From: Flavobacteriaceae bacterium
Lineage (GTDB): Bacteria > Bacteroidota > Bacteroidia > Flavobacteriales > Flavobacteriaceae
Reading direction: 5' to 3'
Assembly: GCA_015488935.1 (NCBI GenBank)
Contig: WFMU01000004.1
Location: 1-11,150, forward strand
DNA length: 11,150 bases
Position 1 is the stretch's first letter. Each line of letters begins with the position of its first letter. The translations under genes and the position numbers were made by a program. The notes beneath the pieces were generated by a model. That model searched no databases, was not told where the DNA came from, and saw only the letters and a list, made by a program, of their open reading frames with translations. Below, piece after piece: positions 1-7,826 of the stretch.

Positions 1-1693
1 ATATATGTTTTTGCTTTTATTTCTTGGAAGTATATTAACACTAATATTTCCATTTTTAACAGAAGCACTAATAGATAAAGGTGTAAATGCAAAGGATATA
101 AATTTTATATCCTTAATATTAACAGCACAGTTAGCAGTATTTTTTGGAACAATTACCATAGATATATTTAGAAATTGGCTGATGTTATATGTTGGAACTC
201 ATCTGAGTATAACAATAATCTCAGATTTTATTAAGAAAATGTTGAAACTTCCTATTAAATTTTTTGATACAAAAAAGAAAGGTGATTTTATCCAAAGAAT
301 TCAGGATAATGAGAGAATAGAAGATTTTTTAACATCACAGAGCCTTACAACATTTTTTTCAATTATTACTTTTATTGTATTCTTTGGTGTATTTATTTAT
401 TATGATTATAAAATATTTCTGGCATATATTTCATTGACCATAGTTTCTATTGGATGGTCATTCTTTTGGTTAAAAAGACGTAAAAGATTAGATTATTATC
501 GCTTTAGACAACGAAGTGAAGATCAAGAGTCTATTTATGAAATTATTAATGGAGTTTCAGAGATGAAGATTAATCAATTTGAAGACTTTAAAAGAGCTGA
601 ATGGGAAAAAATACAGCAAAATCTTTTCAAGATAAACCTTCGAATATTAAAAATAGATCAAATACAACTTTCAGGATTTGAGTTTATCAATCAATTAAAA
701 AATATTTTAGTAACATTTTTAGCAGCAACGTATGTTGTACAAGGTAAAATGACCTTAGGAGCATTACTAAGTGTATCTTATATTATAGGACAAATGAATT
801 CGCCTATAAATCAATTAATTACATTTTTTCGTTCATTACAAGATGCAAAACTAAGCTTAGCGAGGCTTAATGAAGTTGAGAGATATCCAACGGAAGAACA
901 AGAAGATCAAAAGTTATTATTATTACCAGAAGATTTAAAAAACGAAACAATCGAAACAGGTATAAAGTTAAAAGATTTGAGTTTTAAATATGGAAGCAAG
1001 GCATCTCCGTCTGTTTTAAAAAATATTAATCTATTTATACCAGATGGTAAAATAACAGCGATTGTAGGAGCTAGTGGTAGTGGTAAAACTACACTGATGA
1101 AATTATTACTAAGGTTTTACGCACCTACGGAAGGTCAAATTTATTTTAATGATGAAAGCATTCTAAACCTATCTCCAAAAAACATTCGAGAAAACTGTGG
1201 TGTAGTTATGCAAGATGGATATATATTTTCAGATTCGATTGAAAGAAATATAGTTATGGGAGATACAGACATAGATCAAGATAGATTAATACAAGCTGTA
1301 AATATAGCAAATATTGCAGATTATATTGATTCACTTCCATTAGGACTTAAAACAAAAGTTGGAGTGAACGGAAACGGAATTTCTGGAGGGCAACGACAAA
1401 GAATCTTAATAGCTAGATCTGTTTATAAGAATCCACAATATATTTTATTTGATGAAGCAACTAGTGCATTAGATGCAGAAAATGAAAAAATAATACATGA
1501 CAATTTACAGGAATATTTTAAAGGAAAAACAGTGATAATTATTGCACATAGATTGTCAACTGTAAAAAATGCAGATCAAATTGTAGTACTAGATCAAGGA
1601 GAAATTGCTGAGATTGGAAGCCACAAAGAGCTTGTAAAAAATAAAGGAAAGTATTTTAACTTGGTAAAAAACCAGTTAGAACTTGGTTCATAA
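1..1693 (+). CDS. ABC exporter, membrane domain plus ATPase, 5'-partial (probably C39-peptidase type)
   Basis: ATP-driven inner-membrane exporter; the 5' end lies outside the window. The frame is open to the left edge, and the Met at position 5 falls inside what looks like the first transmembrane helix, so it is not a convincing start. Numbering from that Met, residues 1-270 form the ABC membrane domain with several hydrophobic helices, and about 320-562 form the nucleotide-binding domain: Walker A GASGSGKTT at 355-363, signature SGGQRQR at 460-466, Walker B ILFDE with D483/E484, and the H-loop His at 515. The membrane part (PIKFFDTKKKGDFIQRI and surroundings) resembles Bacteroidota exporters with an N-terminal C39 peptidase that cleave double-glycine leaders from bacteriocin-like peptides. 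That peptidase would be upstream, so the subtype is inferred; a plain lipid or drug exporter is the alternative. It ends 2 bp before the convergent asparaginase gene. Confidence 0.9.
   Translation, partial: YMFLLLFLGSILTLIFPFLTEALIDKGVNAKDINFISLILTAQLAVFFGTITIDIFRNWLMLYVGTHLSITIISDFIKKMLKLPIKFFDTKKKGDFIQRIQDNERIEDFLTSQSLTTFFSIITFIVFFGVFIYYDYKIFLAYISLTIVSIGWSFFWLKRRKRLDYYRFRQRSEDQESIYEIINGVSEMKINQFEDFKRAEWEKIQQNLFKINLRILKIDQIQLSGFEFINQLKNILVTFLAATYVVQGKMTLGALLSVSYIIGQMNSPINQLITFFRSLQDAKLSLARLNEVERYPTEEQEDQKLLLLPEDLKNETIETGIKLKDLSFKYGSKASPSVLKNINLFIPDGKITAIVGASGSGKTTLMKLLLRFYAPTEGQIYFNDESILNLSPKNIRENCGVVMQDGYIFSDSIERNIVMGDTDIDQDRLIQAVNIANIADYIDSLPLGLKTKVGVNGNGISGGQRQRILIARSVYKNPQYILFDEATSALDAENEKIIHDNLQEYFKGKTVIIIAHRLSTVKNADQIVVLDQGEIAEIGSHKELVKNKGKYFNLVKNQLELGS
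1664..1688 (-). terminator. Possible intrinsic terminator of the leftward operon
   Basis: Read on the minus strand, the sequence starting 8 nt after the asparaginase stop codon gives AACCAAG, a loop TTCTAA, then CTGGTT. This is a 6-bp stem with one bulged A, running directly into a tract of six T. Both the position and the T tract fit an intrinsic terminator for the six-gene minus-strand operon. The stem is short and AT-rich, and it lies inside the last codons of the convergent ABC gene. On the plus strand the same hairpin is not followed by T, so it would act one way only. The structure is seen directly; its function is inferred. Confidence 0.4.
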
Positions 1694-1695
1694 TG

Positions 1696-2769
1696 TTAGT
1701 TAATCTCTAAACTATCTCTAACCATCCCAAAAAAAGTAATTTCATTTTCTCCAGTAGATTTTTTATATGCACGAAACATCCCTTTGGTATTAAAGTCCCA
1801 AGCAATATTTCCATATTTATCTAAAACAATCATGCCACCTTTACCACCAAGTGTGTTAATCTGATTGTGGATGACTTCTTTAACGGCTTCTTTAGCAGTA
1901 AGTTTTTTGTATTGTATTAAATTAGAAACTTCGTGTGCGGCAAGTGTTCTAATAAAATATTCGCCAGTACCAGTACAAGAAACACCACAAGTAGTATTAT
2001 TTGCATAAGTACCTGCACCAATAATTGGCGAGTCGCCAATTCTACCATACTTTTTATTTGTTAGTCCACCAGTTGAAGTACCTGCAGCAATATTTCCATT
2101 TTTATCTAAAGCAACTGCGCCAACAGTAGCATATTTACTGTTTTCTAAAGTGTGAATTTTTGTAGTAGAAATAGCAACTTTAAGTTTAGCATCACGTTCT
2201 CTTTTTTGTACTTTTAATAAATAATTGTGTTGTTTTTTGGTATAGAAATACGCATCATTTTCAAATTTTAGATGATGTTGTTCAGCAAAAATCTCTGCCC
2301 CTTTACCAGAAAGAAATACATGTTTACTACTATCCATTACCATTCGAGCAAGTAAAATAGGATTTTTAACATTACTAATTCCAGTAACCGCACCAGCATT
2401 AAGTGTATTACCATCCATAATAGAAGCATCCATTTTATTTTTCCCTTGATTATCAAAAACAGCACCTTTACCAGCATTAAATAAAGGCGAATCTTCTAGA
2501 ATGGTTAACGTATTTTGTACTGCATCTATAGAAGTACCACCATCTGCTAAGGTTTTATAACCAGCATTAAGTGCCTTTTTTAAGGCATTGTTATATTTTT
2601 TTTGTTTGTCGGCAGACATTGTTTCTTTAGTGATGTAACCAGCACCACCATGAATAACAATCGCAAAAGGAATTGCTTTAGGTATTTTTATTATTTCTTC
2701 TTTTTTAGCACAGCTAATACTAAGAATGCTTACTAAAAATAGTATGGATTTTAAATAGGATTTCGTCAT
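1696..2769 (-). CDS. Isoaspartyl peptidase / L-asparaginase (plant-type Ntn hydrolase), predicted lipoprotein
   Basis: Hydrolyses isoaspartyl dipeptides and L-asparagine. 357 aa. The protein belongs to the N-terminal-nucleophile asparaginase family, which is made as a precursor and cuts itself before a Thr. The nucleophile is T215 in ATVGAVALD, giving an alpha chain (to 214) and a beta chain (215-357). Other family landmarks are HGGAG at 40-44, NAGKG at 98-102, MDASIMDG at 113-120, TSTGG at 231-235, GRIGDSP at 242-248 (substrate-binding Arg 243) and GTGE at 267-270. ATVGAVALD, not the DTIG form, favours the isoaspartyl-peptidase subtype over glycosylasparaginase. Residues 1-20 look like a lipoprotein signal (Lys, hydrophobic run, then SISC with C20), although Ser at -3 is not ideal for a lipobox; this would place the enzyme in the periplasm or on a membrane. 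It is the last gene of the leftward cluster, 26 bp after cca. Confidence 0.93.
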   Translation of the reverse strand: MTKSYLKSILFLVSILSISCAKKEEIIKIPKAIPFAIVIHGGAGYITKETMSADKQKKYNNALKKALNAGYKTLADGGTSIDAVQNTLTILEDSPLFNAGKGAVFDNQGKNKMDASIMDGNTLNAGAVTGISNVKNPILLARMVMDSSKHVFLSGKGAEIFAEQHHLKFENDAYFYTKKQHNYLLKVQKRERDAKLKVAISTTKIHTLENSKYATVGAVALDKNGNIAAGTSTGGLTNKKYGRIGDSPIIGAGTYANNTTCGVSCTGTGEYFIRTLAAHEVSNLIQYKKLTAKEAVKEVIHNQINTLGGKGGMIVLDKYGNIAWDFNTKGMFRAYKKSTGENEITFFGMVRDSLEIN

Positions 2770-2795
2770 ATATTTTATACGTTTTAGAAAACAAA

Positions 2796-4208
2796 TTAAA
2801 GTCCTAATGCAGTAGCTTTATTTTGCATAAATTTAAAAGCCTCCTCATAATTATTTGCAATTTCACCATCTAAAATGGCTTCTTTAATGGCATCTTTAAT
2901 AATACCAATTTCTCTACAAGGTTTTAAATTATAGGTTTTCATTATTATTTCTCCAGTAATTGGTGGTTGAAAGTTACGAATATGATCTCTTTCTTCTACT
3001 TCCTTAATTTTTTGGCGAACAATTTTAAAATTATTATGATATTTTTTAAATTTTTCAGGATTTTTGGTAGTAATATCTGCTTCGCAATGGGTTAGTAAAT
3101 CATCAATATCATCACCAGCATCAAAAACCAATCTGCGAACTGCAGAGTCGCCAACTTCGGTAGCAATAACGATAGGTCTAGAACTCAATAAAACTAATTT
3201 TTGTACGTATTTCATTTTATCGTTCAATGGCATTTTTAAACGTTTAAAAATTTTATAAACCATTTTAGAACCTTTAAATTCATGTCCGTGAAAAGTCCAA
3301 CCAATACCTTGTTCAAAACGTTTGGTTGGTGCTTTGCCAATATCGTGTAATAAGGCAGTCCATCGTAACCAAAGATTATCAGTCATTTTTGCAATATTAT
3401 CTACTACTTCTAAAGTGTGATAAAAATTATCTTTATGTCCTTGTCCATTTCTATATTCAACACCTTGTAAATTGGTTAATTCGGGAAGTATTTGTTGTAA
3501 TAAATCCGTTTTAAATAACAAATTTAAACCAATAGATGGTTTTGGACTTAGTAAAATTTTGTTTAATTCTGTTACAATACGCTCTTTGGTAATGATTTCT
3601 AAACGTTTTGCATTTTTTTTGATAGCATTTAAAGATTTTTTTTCGATAGTAAAACCTAATTGCGAAGCAAACCGAATGGCTCTCATCATCCGTAAAGGGT
3701 CATCAGAATAGGTAATATTTGGATTTAGAGGTGTACGAATAATTTTATTTTCTAAATCCTCCAAACCATTAAATGGGTCTAGTAAATTACCATAATTTTC
3801 TTTATTTAAGCTAATAGCCAGTGCATTTATAGTAAAATCTCTTCTGTTTTGGTCATCTTCTAAAGTACCTTCTTCCACCGTAGGATTTCTACTATCTTCG
3901 GTATAAGATTCTCTTCTTGCACCAACAAATTCCACTTCAATATCTTCAAAACGTAACATTGCCGTACCATAAGTCTTAAAAATTTGTACTTTAGGGTTAT
4001 TAGGTAGGAGTGAAGCTACTTTTTTTGCCAATGCAATACCGCTGCCGACACAAACAATATCCACATCTTTTGCTTTTCCTCTTTGCAATATAAAATCACG
4101 AACAAAACCTCCAATAACATAGGTATCTACTTGCAATTCTTCTGCAGCTTGAGCAATGTAACCAAAGAGACTATTTTTTAAAGCGTCTTTATAAGCAATA
4201 TCCATCAT
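2796..4208 (-). CDS. cca: CCA tRNA nucleotidyltransferase with HD domain
   Basis: Adds or repairs the 3'-CCA end of tRNAs using CTP and ATP, in the cytoplasm. 470 aa. This is a class II polymerase-beta-type nucleotidyltransferase: GGFVRD at 33-38, metal-binding D48 and D50 in KDVDIV, RRDFTINA at 122-129, and the nucleotide-selecting DDPLR motif at 169-173. The tRNA-binding helical region follows, and then an HD phosphohydrolase-like domain with H264, H288-D289 (LLHDIGK), H307/H309 and D378. The HD domain is typical of many bacterial Cca proteins and may give phosphatase or phosphodiesterase activity. The gene starts with two adjacent Met codons; the first is taken here, and the second (4205) is equally possible. 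It begins 8 bp after the tsaC-like gene, so the two tRNA-maturation genes are probably co-transcribed. Length and motifs are intact. Confidence 0.95.
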   Translation of the reverse strand: MMDIAYKDALKNSLFGYIAQAAEELQVDTYVIGGFVRDFILQRGKAKDVDIVCVGSGIALAKKVASLLPNNPKVQIFKTYGTAMLRFEDIEVEFVGARRESYTEDSRNPTVEEGTLEDDQNRRDFTINALAISLNKENYGNLLDPFNGLEDLENKIIRTPLNPNITYSDDPLRMMRAIRFASQLGFTIEKKSLNAIKKNAKRLEIITKERIVTELNKILLSPKPSIGLNLLFKTDLLQQILPELTNLQGVEYRNGQGHKDNFYHTLEVVDNIAKMTDNLWLRWTALLHDIGKAPTKRFEQGIGWTFHGHEFKGSKMVYKIFKRLKMPLNDKMKYVQKLVLLSSRPIVIATEVGDSAVRRLVFDAGDDIDDLLTHCEADITTKNPEKFKKYHNNFKIVRQKIKEVEERDHIRNFQPPITGEIIMKTYNLKPCREIGIIKDAIKEAILDGEIANNYEEAFKFMQNKATALGL

Positions 4209-4216
4209 CCTAATAT

Positions 4217-4780
4217 CTATTTTCGTAAAGTGATTATTTTATTTTCCACAAATCTAATAATTTTAGATGATTTACATGTTGCTTGTTCATTTTTTACTGA
4301 AACAACATAATCTACGGCATTGATTATTTTAGAATCAATTGCTTTAAATTGTGTTGGTGTATTCGTACCAGAAATATTTGCAGAAGTAGAAACGATAGGT
4401 TTGCCAAATTCTTTAATTAAAGCATGGCAAAAATTATTTTTAACAATACGAATAGCAATGGTATTATCTTTTGCAATACTATTTTTGGCTAAACCAATAG
4501 GATTGCTGTAAATAACGGTAGTTGGTTCGGATTGTTTCTCTACATAAGTTCTAATTTTTTTTGGAATATTTGGAATATATTTTTGAAGCATTTTAAAACC
4601 ATCTACTAAAATAAGTAAACTTTTGTCTTGCTCTCTTTGCTTTATGCTGTAAATTTTTTTAATGGCATTTTCATTTGTAGCATCGCAGCCAATTCCCCAA
4701 ACGGTATCTGTTGGATAAAGTATTGTTGCGCCGTTATTTAAAAAAGATATGGTATCTGTAATTTCTTTACGAAGTTTCAT
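4217..4780 (-). CDS. tsaC: L-threonylcarbamoyladenylate synthase (Sua5/YciO/YrdC family)
   Basis: Makes threonylcarbamoyl-AMP from Thr, bicarbonate and ATP, the first step of t6A formation at position 37 of ANN-decoding tRNAs. 187 aa, a single YrdC-like domain the size of TsaC, without the C-terminal Sua5 domain. Visible motifs are PTDTVWGIG at 23-31, the KQREQDK block with K47, R49 and K53, PTTVI at 86-90, R111, and STSANISG at 131-138. The usual PGP(F/Y)T motif appears as a diverged EPTTV. YciO is a close paralogue of unclear function, so the exact subtype is less certain than the family. It sits between the fused glycosyltransferase gene (9 bp gap) and cca (8 bp gap). TsaB, TsaD and TsaE are not in the window. 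Confidence 0.88.
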   Translation of the reverse strand: MKLRKEITDTISFLNNGATILYPTDTVWGIGCDATNENAIKKIYSIKQREQDKSLLILVDGFKMLQKYIPNIPKKIRTYVEKQSEPTTVIYSNPIGLAKNSIAKDNTIAIRIVKNNFCHALIKEFGKPIVSTSANISGTNTPTQFKAIDSKIINAVDYVVSVKNEQATCKSSKIIRFVENKIITLRK

Positions 4781-4789
4781 TATATAAAA

Positions 4790-6631
4790 TTAGCTATTTT
4801 TTTCTGTATTGTGTAGTTTTTGCAATTCGAGATATCTTCTGTGTACACCAATACTACTTATATAAGCTATTTGTAAGCCAGAATTACCATCTAAAATACC
4901 CAAACCTAGAAAATAATGCCTTACAAAAGTGTAAATAGGTTTAATGTATAATTTAAAGGCATTCGATTTTTCTCCTTTTTCAAAAAGCTCTTTTGCTTTT
5001 AGTGTAGCATAAAAAGTAGTTCTATTTTTTAAATCATTAAAATTTTTATAAGAATAATGTATAATAGGATTAGCGGTTAAATCTGTATTGCCATTAATTT
5101 TTAAGGTTTCATGTACCCATTTTCGTTCATCATAATTAACATATTTTTTATTAAAAAATCTAAAAATAGTATCATTTTGCCAACCACTATATTTTATTAA
5201 TTTTTTATTGATGTAATTTTTTCGATGTGATTCGTAAGCAATATTATTCGAGTTACTTTCAGACAAAGCACATATTTCATCAATAAAATCATCAGAAATT
5301 CGCTCATCGGCATCCATAAAAAGTACCCAATCGTTTGTAGCCTGTGCCAGTGCAAAATTACGTTGCTCCGAAAAATTTTTAAACTTATTCTGAACTAGTT
5401 TTACATTAGGATGTTTTTTAATAATTTCTACCGTACGGTCGTTACTAAAAGAATCAATAATAATTATTTCGTTTGCAAAACTAATATTTTGGAGTATGGA
5501 TGTAATATTTTCTTCCTCGTTATAGGTTATTATTAAGGCTGTAATATTTGCTGTTTTTTTTTGCTTTGTGTTATTTGTTTTAATACCAAGCACCTGCTTG
5601 TAAACGTTTAAATATTGTTTACTAGCCTTATCCCAATTAAATTGCTTTCCCCATTTGATAACTGCATTTTTTCTATTATTCTCTATAAAATCTTGCATAC
5701 CATCCGTAAAGACTTTTTGCATTTCTTTTTTATCAAAAGAATTAAAATAATAAGCATGTTTACCACCAACTTCTGGTAAACTGGTATGTGTAGATAAAAA
5801 TACTGGTTTTCCTAAAACCATGGCTTCGATTGGAGGAATTCCAAAACCTTCGGAGATCGATGGAAAAACAAAAGCACTACAATTTTTTATATACCAATAT
5901 TTTTCTTCTTCCGAAATAGGACCCGTTAAAGTTACCTGTGTACTTACATTATTTTTTTTAATTTCATCTTCAATAGTTTGTACATAATTTTTATCTGGTA
6001 AAATACCAGCAATTATTAATTCGTATTCTGTACCATCTACTAGTTGTGGTAAAACATGAAAATGCTTTTTGTATAAGACAGTACCTAAAGTAAAAATATA
6101 TTTTTTTGTAGGTATGTATTTTGGACTATCAAAATTAGGGTATTCGGCAACAGTAACACCGTTATGAATAACAGTAACAGATTTGTTATAAAGATTTAGA
6201 TTTTTTTTAATATCGTTTAAAACAAAATTTGAAATTACGGTAATATGGTCTGCTCTTTTAATAGTTTCTTGTACATTACGGAGTAGCTTTTTTTTCTTTG
6301 CTTCGGACTTATCCGCATATAAAAAATTGAGATCATGTATGGTATATACAATTTTTATTTTGCCTTTTGGAACAAATTTAGAATCCTGATAAGTAATATG
6401 CCAAAGTTTGTATTTTCTAGGTTTTATTAAAAATAATTTTTCAATAAGTTTGCGATTCATTCTATGAATACCCTTTGGTAAATCAACAGAAGAATGACTA
6501 AAAAAGTAAAATTCAAAAAATTTACTATTAGAATTTAAAAGACTTTTGTATAAATTTTCACAATAGTTATGTAATCCAGTAAATGGATATTTCATACGTT
6601 CTATATCAACTATTATCTTCTTTTTTTTCAT
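4790..6631 (-). CDS. Two-domain glycosyltransferase: GT4 fused to a WaaE-like GT2
   Basis: Predicted sugar transferase for surface polysaccharide or lipooligosaccharide. 613 aa in one uninterrupted frame. Residues 1-350 are a GT-B, family 4 glycosyltransferase: TGLHNY near the N-terminus, YTIHDLNF at 96-103, GTVLYKKH at 183-190, and the EGFGIPPIE motif (E261 and E269) that contacts the nucleotide-sugar donor. A Lys/Thr/Asn-rich linker (about 350-362) leads to a GT-A, family 2 domain at 363-600: ITYNEEENI at 368-376, DSFSNDRT at 393-400, the metal-binding DAD at 440-442 in LFMDADER, and WVHE at 505-508. The C-terminal DGNSG and SSIGVHRRY resemble the LPS-core WaaE/KdtX type. No membrane-spanning start is evident, so it probably works at the cytoplasmic face. 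Donor and acceptor sugars cannot be told from sequence. The N-terminal domain is paralogous to the next gene upstream. Confidence 0.9.
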   Translation of the reverse strand: MKKKKIIVDIERMKYPFTGLHNYCENLYKSLLNSNSKFFEFYFFSHSSVDLPKGIHRMNRKLIEKLFLIKPRKYKLWHITYQDSKFVPKGKIKIVYTIHDLNFLYADKSEAKKKKLLRNVQETIKRADHITVISNFVLNDIKKNLNLYNKSVTVIHNGVTVAEYPNFDSPKYIPTKKYIFTLGTVLYKKHFHVLPQLVDGTEYELIIAGILPDKNYVQTIEDEIKKNNVSTQVTLTGPISEEEKYWYIKNCSAFVFPSISEGFGIPPIEAMVLGKPVFLSTHTSLPEVGGKHAYYFNSFDKKEMQKVFTDGMQDFIENNRKNAVIKWGKQFNWDKASKQYLNVYKQVLGIKTNNTKQKKTANITALIITYNEEENITSILQNISFANEIIIIDSFSNDRTVEIIKKHPNVKLVQNKFKNFSEQRNFALAQATNDWVLFMDADERISDDFIDEICALSESNSNNIAYESHRKNYINKKLIKYSGWQNDTIFRFFNKKYVNYDERKWVHETLKINGNTDLTANPIIHYSYKNFNDLKNRTTFYATLKAKELFEKGEKSNAFKLYIKPIYTFVRHYFLGLGILDGNSGLQIAYISSIGVHRRYLELQKLHNTEKNS

Positions 6632-6645
6632 TTAAAAGGGTTGTA

Positions 6646-6658
6646 ATCTCTAAGAGAT
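6646..6658. other. 13-bp palindrome between the two glycosyltransferase genes
   Basis: ATCTCT-A-AGAGAT is a perfect inverted repeat with a single central base. It occupies the 34-bp gap between the stop of the GT4 gene and the start of the fused glycosyltransferase gene. As DNA it could be a small operator. As RNA the arms could form a hairpin of only about five pairs with a 3-nt loop, with no U tract behind it, so it is a poor terminator. It may also be chance in an AT-rich gap. Only the symmetry is directly seen. Confidence 0.3.
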
Positions 6659-6665
6659 AAAACTT

Positions 6666-7772
6666 TTATGTGTATAATTTATAAATATTTTTAACAATAA
6701 CATCGTCATTAAATTTCTGAGCAAATGTAAGACCTTTTTCTTCCATTTCTTTTTTTAAAGACGGGTTATTTAAAATTTGTACAATAGCATTTTCAATTTC
6801 CACGCTATCTGATGGATTTATATACATAGAATTAGCACCACCAGCTTCGCTAAAACAACCATCTTTAGATGTAATTACAGCAGTTTTGGAGTATAAGGCT
6901 TCAATAATTGGAATACCAAAACCTTCAAAAATACTCGGATATACAAAAATATCTGCTAACTTATAAATGATTGCCAATGCTTCTAAATCTACATTTTTTA
7001 AAAATTGCACTTTATTCTGCATATTATTGTCGGAAATATATTGCTTAACTTTCTTGGCATAGTCCGATTTATCATTACCAACCACAACTAGTTTAGTATC
7101 TATATTTTGAATTGCTTTTACTAAGTTTAAAACGTTTTTTCTTTCTTCGATTGTACCTACATTTAAAATAAAATTGTTTGGTAAATTAAATTTTTCTTTG
7201 GTTTTATCGATTAAATCTTGGTTGTATTCTTTTTTAAAAGCAGCAGCACATCCTTGGTAAACTACTTTTATTTTATCTGGATTAATACCTAAAAAAGTGA
7301 CAATATCTTTTTTTGTTTGTTCGGAAATTGCAATAACTACATCTGCAATTTGAGCAGCATGTTTAAATTTTGCAAAATGAATTTTCCGATCAAAAAACGA
7401 ATACAATTCTGGATAACGTACAAAAATTAAATCGTGAATAGTTACTAAGGTTTTTATGTTTGTTTTGTTAATACCTTTAGGTAACTCGCCAGATAAACCA
7501 TGATAAATTTCAATTTTATCTGCAACCAATTGTTTTACAATAGCACCTTGCCTCCAAATAGAAGATAATTTTTTCCAAAATTTAGATTTCGGTAAAATTT
7601 CGATATTATTATTTGCCAAAGGATACCTTTTATCTTTAGATTTTTTAGGATTGTATAAGAAATAGGTATTATTTGGATAAAATTTGGATAAAATTCGCAA
7701 TAAATCACGACTGTAATTTCCTAAACCAGTACCATTATGAAAAGCTCTTTTAGCATCAAAACCAATACGCAT
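6666..7772 (-). CDS. Glycosyltransferase family 4 (GT-B fold)
   Basis: Predicted retaining sugar transferase in cell-surface glycan assembly. 368 aa, complete single-domain GT4. The N-terminal Rossmann domain begins with IGFDAKRAFHNGTGLGNYS (residues 3-21), whose glycine-rich loop is typical of mannosyl- or rhamnosyltransferase-like members; VTIHDLIF is at 110-117. The C-terminal donor-binding domain starts near 200 with NVGTIEERKN (204-213; R211 and K212 are the expected phosphate contacts) and carries EGFGIPIIE at 283-291 (E283 and E291). It is clearly paralogous to the first half of the downstream fused gene: the same order of TIHDL, AIS or VIS, VGT or LGT, and EGFGIPxIE blocks. It follows dapD by 54 bp and precedes the fused gene by 34 bp on the same strand. 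The sugar specificity is unknown. Confidence 0.9.
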   Translation of the reverse strand: MRIGFDAKRAFHNGTGLGNYSRDLLRILSKFYPNNTYFLYNPKKSKDKRYPLANNNIEILPKSKFWKKLSSIWRQGAIVKQLVADKIEIYHGLSGELPKGINKTNIKTLVTIHDLIFVRYPELYSFFDRKIHFAKFKHAAQIADVVIAISEQTKKDIVTFLGINPDKIKVVYQGCAAAFKKEYNQDLIDKTKEKFNLPNNFILNVGTIEERKNVLNLVKAIQNIDTKLVVVGNDKSDYAKKVKQYISDNNMQNKVQFLKNVDLEALAIIYKLADIFVYPSIFEGFGIPIIEALYSKTAVITSKDGCFSEAGGANSMYINPSDSVEIENAIVQILNNPSLKKEMEEKGLTFAQKFNDDVIVKNIYKLYT

Positions 7773-7814
7773 TTTATTTATTGTTTATTTATTAATCCAA
7801 AACTCAAAATCCAA
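7773..7814. repeat. Short direct repeats in the dapD-GT4 gap
   Basis: The 54-bp gap holds two pairs of direct repeats. TTTATTTATT occurs at 7773-7782 and again at 7784-7793, separated by one G. AATCCAA occurs at 7794-7800 and 7808-7814. On the transcribed (minus) strand this gives an A/T-only leader right ahead of the GT4 start codon, with no Shine-Dalgarno sequence, which is normal for Bacteroidota. No hairpin or -7 box is seen, so co-transcription with dapD remains the simplest reading. Confidence 0.45.
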
Positions 7815-7826
7815 CATTACATCACC

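Noticed and set aside
5..7. Met at position 5 as the true start of the ABC exporter
   Set aside because: The frame is open to the window edge and this Met sits in a hydrophobic helix with no leader visible; the gene is treated as 5'-partial.
3064..4511. Small plus-strand ORFs inside cca and the tsaC-like gene (3064-3258, 3326-3514, 3472-3711, 4320-4511)
   Set aside because: They are antisense to well-supported genes and show no recognisable protein features.
4790..6631. Sequencing error joining two glycosyltransferase genes
   Set aside because: There is no frame change at the linker; a lost stop codon by error cannot be excluded, but nothing in the sequence suggests it.
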